From assembly GCA_023078685.1 (NCBI GenBank), contig JALGAS010000007.1, positions 2,170,001-2,234,000 on the forward strand: a DNA stretch of 64,000 nt, read 5' to 3'. The notes below the pieces were generated by a model. The model did not search any database and was not told the DNA's origin. It worked only from the letters and a program-made list of their open reading frames with translations. Below, piece by piece: positions 55,279 to 64,000 of the stretch. The stretch comes from Neopestalotiopsis rosae (Eukaryota; Ascomycota; Sordariomycetes; Amphisphaeriales; Sporocadaceae). Within the stretch, counting starts at the first letter, position 1, and each line of letters opens with the position of its first letter. Position numbers and translations under genes: made by a program.

Positions 55279-56642
55279 TTATTCAGAGAACTGCCACCAG
55301 TCAATGTTGAACAAGTAGTCAGAAGTAGTGCCTGTGAAGCTGAAATAGAGATCGTTTGTGCCTGTGACGCCGCTAACGGAACAGGTCACTAACGTCCATG
55401 TCGTCCAACCTCCAGTGCCATTAACAGAGCAAACGCCAATGGGGCTGCCAGTGATATTCCCAACATAGAGTTCAATGTCGCCGCCGTCGGTCGCAGACGC
55501 GACACTAGCCGTGAAGGCGGTGGCTCCTTCCCAAAATCGACGCCTGCAACCATACTATAGTCACCATTGTTAATATAAGAAATGTAAACAGTACCATCGT
55601 CGTCTGTTTGGGTCTGAAGGCCTTTGGAGAAGGCAATCGTCTCGGCTTCCTGAGCAATGAAAGGATCTAGGGCAACAAGCTGCGTAGGACCTTTTGAGCT
55701 CATCGATATCACGGGAATTGAGCCATCGGAATTGTATTCAAAACTCTCGACACAAACTGAGCGATGGTAGCTTGAGCCTCCTGGGAGTGCGTCATCATGG
55801 TAGAAAAAGTAATTGTTACCCTGGAATTCGATAACGCCGGGATGGTTGGTGTCACTCGAGCCACCTGTAGCCATGGCGACGCCGCGGTAATTCCAAGGTC
55901 CGGTAGGGCTAGTGCTCGTAGCGTACTGAACATTCTCGGGGCAGCAATCAGCAGCGTAAACCATATAATAGAGTCCATTCTGCTTGTAAAACCAAGGCCC
56001 TTCTTGATAGTTGGTCGTGCCGTCACACCGATCGCCAAAACCAGAAGCGGTGAGATTGACCTCGTTGAGGCCGCCGCTATAGGATATCATGTCCTCGTTT
56101 AGCGTAATGTACCATAGGTTTGGATTGCCCATGTAGAGGTATGCCTGCCCATCGTCATCGATGCATACAGTCGGATCGATCTGCCCAGCTGTAATGAGAG
56201 GCGCTCCAATTGCGTCGACATAAGGCCCTTCAATGGTATCGCTGATACCCACGCCAATGGCAAAGGTATCCCAGGAAGGACTCGTATTGATAGGGACGTA
56301 GTAGTAGAATTTGCCGTTGCGCTCGACGACCTGGCCAGCCCAAGCATCTTCAGTAGCCCAGCTGAATGTTGAAAGACTCATAGGTGTAGCATGATGTTGC
56401 CAATTGACCATATCTGCTGACGAGAAGAGCTGCCAGTCAATCATATCGTACCAGTCGGTTGCGGTGTCCTGGTCGTGGCTAGTAAAGAGGTAAACCCGAT
56501 CATTGTATACAATCGGTGCAGGGTCTGCGGTATACACTGTTTGAATGATGGGATTATAGGCTTCAGCAGGGGTCAGCCCAGCCAGAATGCTGCTTAAAAC
56601 CAGCACCAAAGTCATATAGAGCTGATTTCGAAGGACATACAT
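55279..56642 (-). CDS. GH43 glycoside hydrolase with C-terminal CBM6, frame break between domains
   Basis: Single exon from ATG 56642 (MYVLRNQLYMTLVLVLSS), a signal peptide cut after AEA. The five-bladed GH43 propeller has its acidic triad: Asp40 (YTADPAP), Asp156 (GQIDPT) and Glu214 (YQEGPW). The frame seen from the start ends at 55389, but from about 55530 the CBM6 sequence continues in the next frame to a stop at 55279-55281, with GDIELYVGN, GGWTTWTLVTCSV, GTNDLYFSFTG and FNIDWWQF. One base appears missing beside short C/T runs at 55526-55532 (plus strand). Likely role: arabinofuranosidase or xylosidase on arabinoxylan, the CBM6 binding xylan. Neighbour: a pentose-type dehydrogenase. Confidence 0.9.
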
Positions 56643-57521
56643 CTTCGGTAGAATGATGTACCAATACGTGGATAACACGGCCGTTCCAATTACTTCTGGC
56701 TAGATGGTTCGTATAATCTCACATTGGATTGCGGCGTTCCTTCGTTATTAAATACACAAATTGTATGCTACTGGAGTCTGTTGATTTCAGCTGCTGAGGT
56801 CAAAGTCAAACGCCCACCGGAGTCCATCACTACTAGGCGCACCACGGAGAAATTTACCCACTCTACATTGATATATTCTATGGTACGGTGAACCAATGTA
56901 ACCAAGTCTAGGCTATGCGCTCCAATACTGACTCAGTTCCAAAGTCTTCAAATCGAAAGTGCTGGACGGAATGTCGCGATATACTGGCTTTTCGCGCTGT
57001 TGCTGCTTTGAGCTGAAGATCTATACTTACTTGATAGGGCGCGAGCGACTCAGAGCAAGACATGTAGATACGATCCCATATGAAAATAATCAGTATACCT
57101 AAAAACAGTCTATTAAGACATGATATATGAAGTCACATCAAAGTTCCGGTCCTATAGCTTCCCCGGCCTAACAAACGTTACCACTATCTTCTCAAGTTTT
57201 TGTTATTTAATAGTATATCAAAGTCATGCCTGAGGTGAGGTGGACGAATGGTATGTGGTGCATATTCAGCTCCATCCGCAGTGCGGGAGAGGACTGCTAC
57301 GATCGCTGCGAGACCCGCATCCTTCCAGGTTGTCATACTGTCCGTCCATAATCATATTCACGTGTCGAGATCAAAATCCCACTCCGATCTGCTCTCATAA
57401 TACTTTGTCCCGAGCTGATGATGAACACAAATTTCCGAAAACCATGAACCAACAAGCATTCTAGTTGTGCAATCAAGCCTTCCTCGTAAGAAATTTGGCT
57501 CGTACTTTCCTCGTCATGAAA
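56643..57521. other. Intergenic, 0.9 kb
   Basis: Upstream region of GH43 and 3' flank of the dehydrogenase, both minus-strand genes. No coding frame or repeat supported. Confidence 0.5.
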
Positions 57522-58900
57522 CTATCTGTAGGCACTCGTCGGCCTGAGAGGCAACTTTGCAGCGGCATACGCCATATCAACCATACGAAGCGTGTTCGTA
57601 CTTTCCTCGCCGTTGACCCATTGACTTGGCTGACGTCCGCGTATCTTGCCAACGAACTGTTCCAACTGATAGCGATATGTAGACCAGTATACTTCGCCGT
57701 CCTGTTGAATACCACCTTCACGGAAGTTGTAGAACTTCAGTGTGTTGCTCTTCTTCCATGACTTGACAACAGTATTGACGTCGTCAGTTTTGCGAATGCA
57801 GAACTCATCTTCCACTTGAATGTAGTGGTAGAGATGTGGCGACACGAAATTGATAAACTTTACCCGACGCGTCCGAGCCACCTCATGTCCTTCTGGAACA
57901 CGAGTTGCGGCATTTGCGGCAGAAATAACAACAGGTCGATGGTGCACATCAACGAAGGGCCAAAGCTTTCCCAGCAGAGGCGCCTGTAGGTCACCGTTCA
58001 TGTCACCCACCACCTCTTCTGGAAAGCGATATTTGACCTGAAAGCCCCGATCACATCGCCCATCATATGGGCTGGGGTCGACTACGGCTTCCTCGCAGGA
58101 CTCGGCCAATCCACCGAGAATCCGGACGAGCGCACTTGAGGTATAACACCCCAAGTCCATCAGAGCTCCGCCAGCCAGATCATAACGAAAACGAATATTG
58201 TCGTCCTTGAACATTCCCCTTGGCGCGCCGAGATATGCGCTAGCTTTGACCACATCCTTTGGCGAGACAAGCTCCATGAACTTGGTCCAGGCCGGGTGAA
58301 AAAGATAGTGAACGGCCTCTAACAGCACTGGTGCAGCGGGTCCTCGGCTGGGTGAGACGATCTCGTGACGATATATAGATTCACATTCCGTGGTATTGTT
58401 GAAGCATGGCTTCTCCACAAGCACATGCTTGCCAGCCTTCAGGGCCTTCAATGACCACTCGTAGTGAAGGCCGCCAGGGAGGGGTATGTAGACGCAGTCA
58501 ATGTTTGGATCGTCGAGGATCTCTGTTAATGGCCGATCTCAGTCAAATCGCCATGCTTTGCTTGATTATAACCATTTTACGTACCTTGATAAGTTGCCTT
58601 CACTTCTGGGATACCGTACTTCTTGGCATAGGCTGTCGCTCTTTCGCGATCCCGCGCAGCCACAGCTTGTACAACCACATCTGGATGCGTCTTTGCTGGT
58701 ATAATAATGGCTTGTGGACTAGACATAAATCAGTGCGGTGTTCGAAGGCTGCCAAAAGCTACTGGTAAAGCGGAACATAATTATTACGCAATGTCGGCGG
58801 CTCCCAAGATCCCAAATTTGAGCGGCTTGTCGTGTTTCTTGACTGTTGGAGGGTTTGCGAGCTGCCAATTTCGGCAGAGCAATCCGATGAGAGATGCCAT
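57522..58900 (-). CDS. Gfo/Idh/MocA dehydrogenase, D-xylose 1-dehydrogenase-like (415 aa)
   Basis: Exons (minus) 58900..58788, 58718..58585 and 58522..57522; introns of 69 and 62 nt, phases 2 and 1. The start MASLIGLLCRNWQLANPP matches the usual fungal N-terminus. The nucleotide-binding fold shows FGILGAADIA, VQAVAARDRERA and DDPNIDCVYIPLP, followed by the family GKHVLVEKP motif whose Lys is essential in relatives, and GGALMDLGCY. Fungal members of this type are NADP-dependent D-xylose dehydrogenases or trans-dihydrodiol dehydrogenases. Which substrate is used cannot be told from sequence, but a GH43 xylan/arabinan enzyme on the same strand 0.9 kb downstream favours a pentose. Confidence 0.87.
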
Positions 58901-59036
58901 TTGTAAAGGCTCGATCAATCTTGCGACGCCTGTCTGTATGTGTGCTCTCAAAGAATGGACGTTTCTCTGGCCGCACAGGGATGACTGAACGGAAGTTGGC
59001 GACGGCAAGCAGCCAAAGCAGCCCGTTGGTGTGTAA

Positions 59037-59434
59037 GCATTTGGCGGTACGACCGGGATCCTGCATTGGGAGCTACACGCGAAGGATCCGCCCAGAGCTA
59101 TTCATTTCAAGGTGAAAGATAACGGACTCCTTGCAGCAGCCTTGAATAACATACTGGTTGAGAACGACGCTAAAACTGGTCGATACAGCCAACTACCCGA
59201 AATTTCATGCGTGCGAGATCTCGGTCGTGCAATCAAGGCATATGCCATTCATGGCCGCTCATTGTAAGTAAGCACTTCTTTCCTTGCCTTGATTTTTTCC
59301 GCATACAATTCCGCTGCTTTCAACTTATTTTGTGACGTGGACAAAGTTTGAATACCATTGGCAGGGATTTGGGATGCATTACGGCTGGCCGGGAAAATGG
59401 TGCATGGCGTTCGCATTGGCTGGGTGAACACTGA
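59037..59434 (+). pseudogene. Possible gene relic, unassigned, no start codon
   Basis: An open frame 59037..59263 (FGGTTGILHWELHAKDPP ... RDLGRAIKAYAIHGRS) ends in a good GTAAGT donor. Splicing over 101 nt to a GGCAG acceptor continues in frame for 22 more codons to a stop at 59434 (DLGCITAGRENGAWRSHWLG). The sequence looks protein-like, but no ATG or convincing upstream exon exists and no family is recognised. It may be the tail of a decayed gene or a chance frame. Confidence 0.25.
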
Positions 59435-61307
59435 CAGCTACTGCCCAGTATTCTGTGTTTGGGAAATTCAATGCAGCAATAGAGACGGATCGCGTGCAGA
59501 GCATTTTTGGTTCAGTGGACTATTTCCTTATGTGTTTAATTCCGTGCCCCAGAGTGTTTAGTGGATATACGGTATGTTGCGACTGTAGCAATCATATGCT
59601 AATTGGGCACTCTACTTAGCTCCGCCTGTATAATCTTCAGCTAACGCTTAGTTTGCTCCACTCCTGAAATTCTATAGAACTTCCAGCAGCGATAACGACT
59701 TTGCGGAATAGGCGTGCAAGAGCCAAGCCTTGCTGCCACAAAAGGGGCCATGATAAAACTCATTTTTTGTGACTTGACACTACAAGCAGCGGTACTTGAA
59801 TCGCAATTTGCAGATTTCTATAACATTTGCACAATGGTTCCTATCAACACAAGACTGATAGGTGAGCTAACAGTATCGTGATGCATAGCAGGCACTGACA
59901 CATCATATTCGCGCTTGTGTAAGAGTCTCACATTCCCGATCATATCTGCTTCTCGCTTTCGAGACGCGATACACAGGTCAACCGCATCAGCCCTGCATAC
60001 AATTCTAGGCTTATTGCCACGGACGTTATGCATCATATGGGCTGTCAGCGATGATATACCGCATCCCTCTGCTTTGTGCGTATTTGGACGAAATCGTTTG
60101 ATCCAAAGGTATACAAAAGTTCTAACCCCCTTGCAAGGAGACCTAATAGGTGAGCAAGTGCAGCACAAGCTTGCTACTTTATGTGCTAATGAAGAGGTAC
60201 TGACTTGATCCAAAACCTCACAGATCAGATCCGTGATGTGGAAAAACTTTGAGCCTTCTCGACTCTACCCGTGCCTTCTCTGATTTTCTTGACCGCCTAC
60301 TACACCAATACTAGAAACAGATTGGCACAACAAGGCTCCGAATCCCAGCTTTCAAGCTGTGAAGGTAATTCGTCCACAAAGCCTCTCATTTACAGCCGAG
60401 ACGGATGCTGAGGAGTATTATGTAAAATGTTCTTGCCGAGCCAATCATCCTTTTAGAATCCCTGCCGAAAAGCAACAATGCATCGCACAGGGTCACGTTG
60501 TCGTACGACTTGTTGGAGAAACAGACCAGGAGGTTCAAGGAGCACTCCAAATTCTCCTCTCTGCCCTGTGTTATTCTTGTTCTTTTCTCCTCATTCTTCT
60601 GATTTCATTGCTCTGCTAAATTGTCAGCGAAGAAGTTGCTTCCAACGAACTATAGAGATGACCGCTCGACTTTGGACGTCTCTCGCTCTCTCTTACTCCG
60701 TCTAGAGAACAAGTATAGGGTGAGGTTATTCGAATGATGACTATCGTACACTGATACACCTTGAATTCGAAATTGGTCATTGACAAAGCAAAGTCAAGGC
60801 ATGAGAGACTGATTGATCGCTCTGCATCGTGTAAGATTGTATACCTCTTGAGCGAGGAAATCAAAGTGTTCATTCGGTCGTGAGAGATATCTCCAAGAGT
60901 ATTGAAAACGTTATTAGAAGAGCAATAGTCTCTCAGTCGTCGAGCGTTCATAACCCCATGTCCCTAACAATGGACACCGGAGTGTATAGCTCTGACGTAG
61001 ATTGAGTACCAATTGTGAGCTGGAGAATGGCACTCTTACTGCTCTGGTGTCAAGAGTCGCTGAAAGATGCTTGGACATGTCAAAAATACTACGAGTGATT
61101 ATATGGTGATTTCAGGTGTTGATCTACGATATTGCTTAATCTCTGAACGTCTTGTACCAACTGATCTACGACTCTGTAAGTGTTCTGATCGTACTAGCAC
61201 TTGATCCTTGATCGATCTGGGGAAGCTTGCTTAGTCGCCAACTTGAAAGTTCCCAGTAGCTCCAATGAACTACCTAAGGTTAGGTAGTCTCGCGACCGTG
61301 ACAATCA

Positions 61308-61319
61308 TAGGTAGGTAGG
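61308..61319. repeat. (TAGG)3 microsatellite
   Basis: Three perfect TAGG units, the same tract as at 15738-15749. Confidence 0.7.
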
Positions 61320-61782
61320 TATGCAGTTCATTGTGAGTGAAAGCCAATCCCCAGAGGCTATCAATTCACGATTTATAGTGACTACAATCTCTAGTAACTC
61401 CTTAGCGCAGTACGTCAAAATTCTATAGCACTGTAGACCTGAACTGCAAGTCTTACGAACGGGTCCAGAAGACTATGACTGACATATTTTAAAACAACCA
61501 ATCCACCATGGAGAACATTACAATTTTTCAAGTGATCTGGTTTTTGTCTTATCTAATTGTAGCTACTGGCGATGTTTTCCTATGTAGGTACTCAACTGCT
61601 TGATTGACGGCCTGCCCAGTCACAATTTACCCCGCGCCCTGCCGATGGCATAGTTTTCCGCCCTACACAATGACATACCCACTGGGGCCATAAAAAAGTT
61701 TTGGTGGGGGTGATATGCGCTCATCGTAAGCTCGAACCCTCCGTAGACACTTTGAGTGCAAACACACTTGAACCACGTCAAG

Positions 61783-63297
61783 ATGGCCGCCAAAGTTCCC
61801 ACAGAAGAGCTCAACAAGCTCAGCGGTAAGTGACCTAGGAACAGTCTCTGGTCCTTGATACCTGAATCAAGTTGTGGGCTGACAGACTCTCCCAGTGGCT
61901 GACGCCGACGGCGCCACCAATGGCAAGCCTGATGCAAAGGCCGCTGCCAACGGCAACCTCGCTGAGAACTCAGATGCCGATTCCGATGACGACGCCGAGG
62001 ACAATGCCCCGGCCGCCGATGGAGAGGGAGCTGCCAAGAAAAAGAAGAAGAAGAGAAAGCCCAAGAAGAAGAAGAAGGCTCCCACCTCCCAGACTGACCC
62101 GCCCAGCGTGCTCATGTCGCAGCTCTTCCCTAACAATACCTACCCGAAGGGTGAAGAGGTCGAGTACGTCAACGAGAACCGATACAGAACTACCAACGAG
62201 GAGAAGCGCCACCTCGACAACCTGAACACGGAATTCCTCACCGACTACCGACACGCCGCTGAGACCCACAGACAGGTCCGTCAGTGGGCTCAGAAGAACA
62301 TTAAGCCCGGCCAGACCCTGACCGAGATCGCCAACGGCATCGAAGATAGCGTCCGTCGCCTAGTTGGACACGATGGTCTCGCCGAGGGTGATGCTATTGT
62401 CGCCGGTATGGGATTCCCGACCGGCCTAAACTTGGATCACATTGCCGCACACTACAGTCCCAATGCTGGAAACAAGACTGTTCTGCAACAGAGCAACGTG
62501 ATGAAGGTCGATATCGGTGTCCACGTCAATGGAAAGATTGTCGACAGTGCTTTCACCATTGCATTTGACCCCATGTACGACAACCTGTTGGCCGCCGTAA
62601 AGGATGCCACCAACACGGGTGTCAAGGAAGCTGGTATCGATGTCCGCCTTGGAGAGCTTGGTGGATACATCCAGGAAACCATGGAGAGTTACGAGTGCGA
62701 AATCAATGGCACCACGTATCCTATCAAGTCCATCAGGAACTTGAGTGGACACACCATTCTGCCCTACAGCATCCACGGTACCAAGAGCGTGCCAATTGTC
62801 AAGTCAAACGACACGACCAAGATGGAGGAGGGCGATGTGTTTGCGATCGAGACTTTCGGAAGTACCGGAACTGGAAAGGTCTGGGATGAGGGAGAAGTCT
62901 CTCACTACGCCTTGAACCCGGACGCATCCACTGCCGGCCTACGCATTGCTTCTGCCAAGCCACTTCTTAACGTCATCAAGAAGAACTTTGGCACTCTACC
63001 ATGGTGCCGAAGATATTTGGACAGAATCGGACAGGAGAAATACCTGCTCGGTGTAAGTACCATGTTTGTTGATTTGCTGGACAATGACTAACACCGCATA
63101 GCTGAACCATCTTGTCAAGACTGGCGTTGTCGAGGATTACCCTCCCCTTGTTGATAAGAAGGGCTCATACACTGCCCAATTTGAGCATGTAAGCAAATCA
63201 ATAATGAAGGATCAAGCTGAACATTACTAACACTGCCCAGACTATCTTGCTTCGACCCAACGTCAAGGAAGTCATCAGCCGAGGCGATGACTACTAA
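61783..63297 (+). CDS. MAP2: Methionine aminopeptidase 2 (447 aa)
   Basis: Exons 61783..61825, 61896..63052, 63102..63188 and 63241..63297; introns of 70, 49 and 52 nt, all in phase. Family role: cytosolic dinuclear-metal enzyme removing initiator Met from nascent chains. The N-terminus has the type 2 acidic stretch (DSDDDAED) then poly-Lys ([14 protein letters not shown]), which associates with ribosomes and eIF2 in relatives. The metal ligands are all present: [18 protein letters not shown] (two Asp), [12 protein letters not shown] (His), [10 protein letters not shown] (Glu) and QFEHTILLRP (Glu). The first exon (14 codons plus 1 nt) and two tiny last exons are typical. It ends normally with SRGDDY. 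Confidence 0.96.
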
Positions 63298-63592
63298 AAC
63301 ACACGATGTGAAATGTCCTGGCATCTGACGCATGGATGGAAACTCCTAGCGTGGGATTGGCCAAAATCATAACAAGGCATGCGTCAAGAGATATCGCAGT
63401 TCCATAGATGGTCGAGAATCGCAAAGTCAAAGAATGAAAACGTACAATAAAATATCAAGAATTTAAATGTGACGCCCCAGGGAGCTACGATGGCCTCAAG
63501 TACCTTCGAATTTCTCAAGTCTCTCATAATAAACTTCTTCACGTCTTTCCTGGCTGTGAACATGCCAAGGTAACCAAGTAGGTAGCAAACTC

Positions 63593-64000
63593 CTAGAACA
63601 GGGTCACTGTGGTCGCAAGTGCTCGTAGGTCACGAGTATCGTGCCCTCTCCATAATTTTTTACTGTCGTATTCAGCTGAAGCCACAGCAATTTGAAAACC
63701 TGGATTAACCTTAGCACTGATGACTCTTGTTCCTGGGAGCAAAGCTTACCAATTCGAGTTTCGCGGCCATTCCATTTCATTGCACAAACTTCCTTGTCGT
63801 AGATATACTCTTTGACCTCAGCATTTACTCGAACATACTTGCCATGATCGGCAGACAGCTTCTTGACAAATATCTGCCAGCCTTTGCACCTTTCGTCTTC
63901 ACCAAAGGGCTTACAACAGAGCTGAATGTGGATGCGTGAAATGAATACGTCAATAAGGCTGTCAACTCGGTTTGTTGTCAGCAATAGAATACCGAAGACT
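63593..64000 (-). CDS. Fungal AAA+ ATPase, C-terminal end (5' part outside the window)
   Basis: Exons (minus) >64000..63750 and 63699..63593. The frame is open to the window edge. It reads GILLLTTNRVDSLIDVFISRIHI, the sensor 1 Asn (TTNR) and SRIH arginine-finger region of fungal AAA+ proteins (relatives have FLTTNRVGT..AFKSRIH), then a lid with KWNGRETRI. A 50-nt intron (GTAAGC, GCTAAG branch, CCAG) must be removed: it joins RI to GFQIAVASAEYD, matching the family WNGRQIRNAFQTAIALAEYD. Without splicing the frame turns into unrelated sequence. Family proteins hydrolyse ATP and remodel protein complexes; substrates are unknown. The Walker motifs lie beyond the window. Confidence 0.8.

Larger units (their letters stand above)
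58901..61782. other. Intergenic, 2.9 kb, mostly empty
   Basis: Contains the upstream region of the dehydrogenase, a possible gene relic at 59037-59434, a second (TAGG)3 tract at 61308-61319, and the MetAP2 promoter. No other supported frame. Confidence 0.45.

Noticed and set aside
60359..60619. 86-codon frame with a hydrophobic end
   Set aside because: Non-ATG start, no family resemblance, and in a long non-coding gap.
63604..63699. Unspliced reading of the terminal minus-strand frame
   Set aside because: The spliced version matches the AAA+ C-terminal signature, while the unspliced tail matches nothing.

Overview
The window is nuclear DNA of a filamentous ascomycete (Pezizomycotina, most likely a Sordariomycete; Hypocreales is a guess). 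Genes are split by short introns of about 50-120 nt, mostly with GTRNGT donors, CTRAY-like branch sites and YAG acceptors. The families are typical of these moulds: AA9 LPMO, CFEM/Pth11 receptor, Zn2Cys6 regulator, NPP1/NLP protein, class I chitin synthase and fungal gamma-tubulin. Exon joins were worked out by hand from splice signals, reading phase and remembered family motifs. I saw no tRNA, rRNA, CRISPR array or intact transposon.

Layout: 1-630 is the 3' end of a GNAT acetyltransferase. 2.9-11 kb is an accessory, secretion-rich stretch: an 8-Cys secreted protein, an AA9 LPMO, a second 8-Cys secreted protein with a hairpin-like Cys pattern, an MFS transporter and a class 3 lipase. 12-17.4 kb holds an SDR, a paraoxonase-like protein and a CFEM receptor. 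17.9-27.3 kb holds class I chitin synthase, a BTB protein, a Cys-rich surface-type protein and a Zn2Cys6 regulator that appears to need a 3-nt microexon. A cupin gene follows at 28.6-29.4 kb.

30.3-36.5 kb is a housekeeping block: eIF3f and UTP25 are divergent, UTP25 and mitochondrial bL17m are convergent, and bL17m and MIC12 are divergent. Next come two low-complexity basic or Ser-rich genes of unknown function (36.7-40.4 kb), a small stress-type hydrophilic protein, gamma-tubulin, a conserved ascomycete protein and the mRNA-export factor Rae1. 50-59 kb is again accessory: an FAD monooxygenase, an NLP protein, a GH43 enzyme with CBM6, and a Gfo/Idh/MocA pentose-type dehydrogenase. The window closes with MetAP2 and the C-terminal end of a fungal AAA+ ATPase.

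Working together: AA9, GH43-CBM6, the pentose-type dehydrogenase, lipase and NLP suggest a plant-biomass or plant-associated lifestyle. GH43 and the dehydrogenase are neighbours on one strand and could act in sequence (pentose release, then xylose oxidation).

Structural surprises: a predicted 3-nt microexon in a zinc-cluster regulator; a GC-AG intron in the MFS gene; two genes whose homology continues only after a 1-nt frame change beside a short homopolymer (chitin synthase, GH43); and two more with an awkward exon join (cupin, lipase). The four anomalies together raise the possibility of consensus errors in the sequence.
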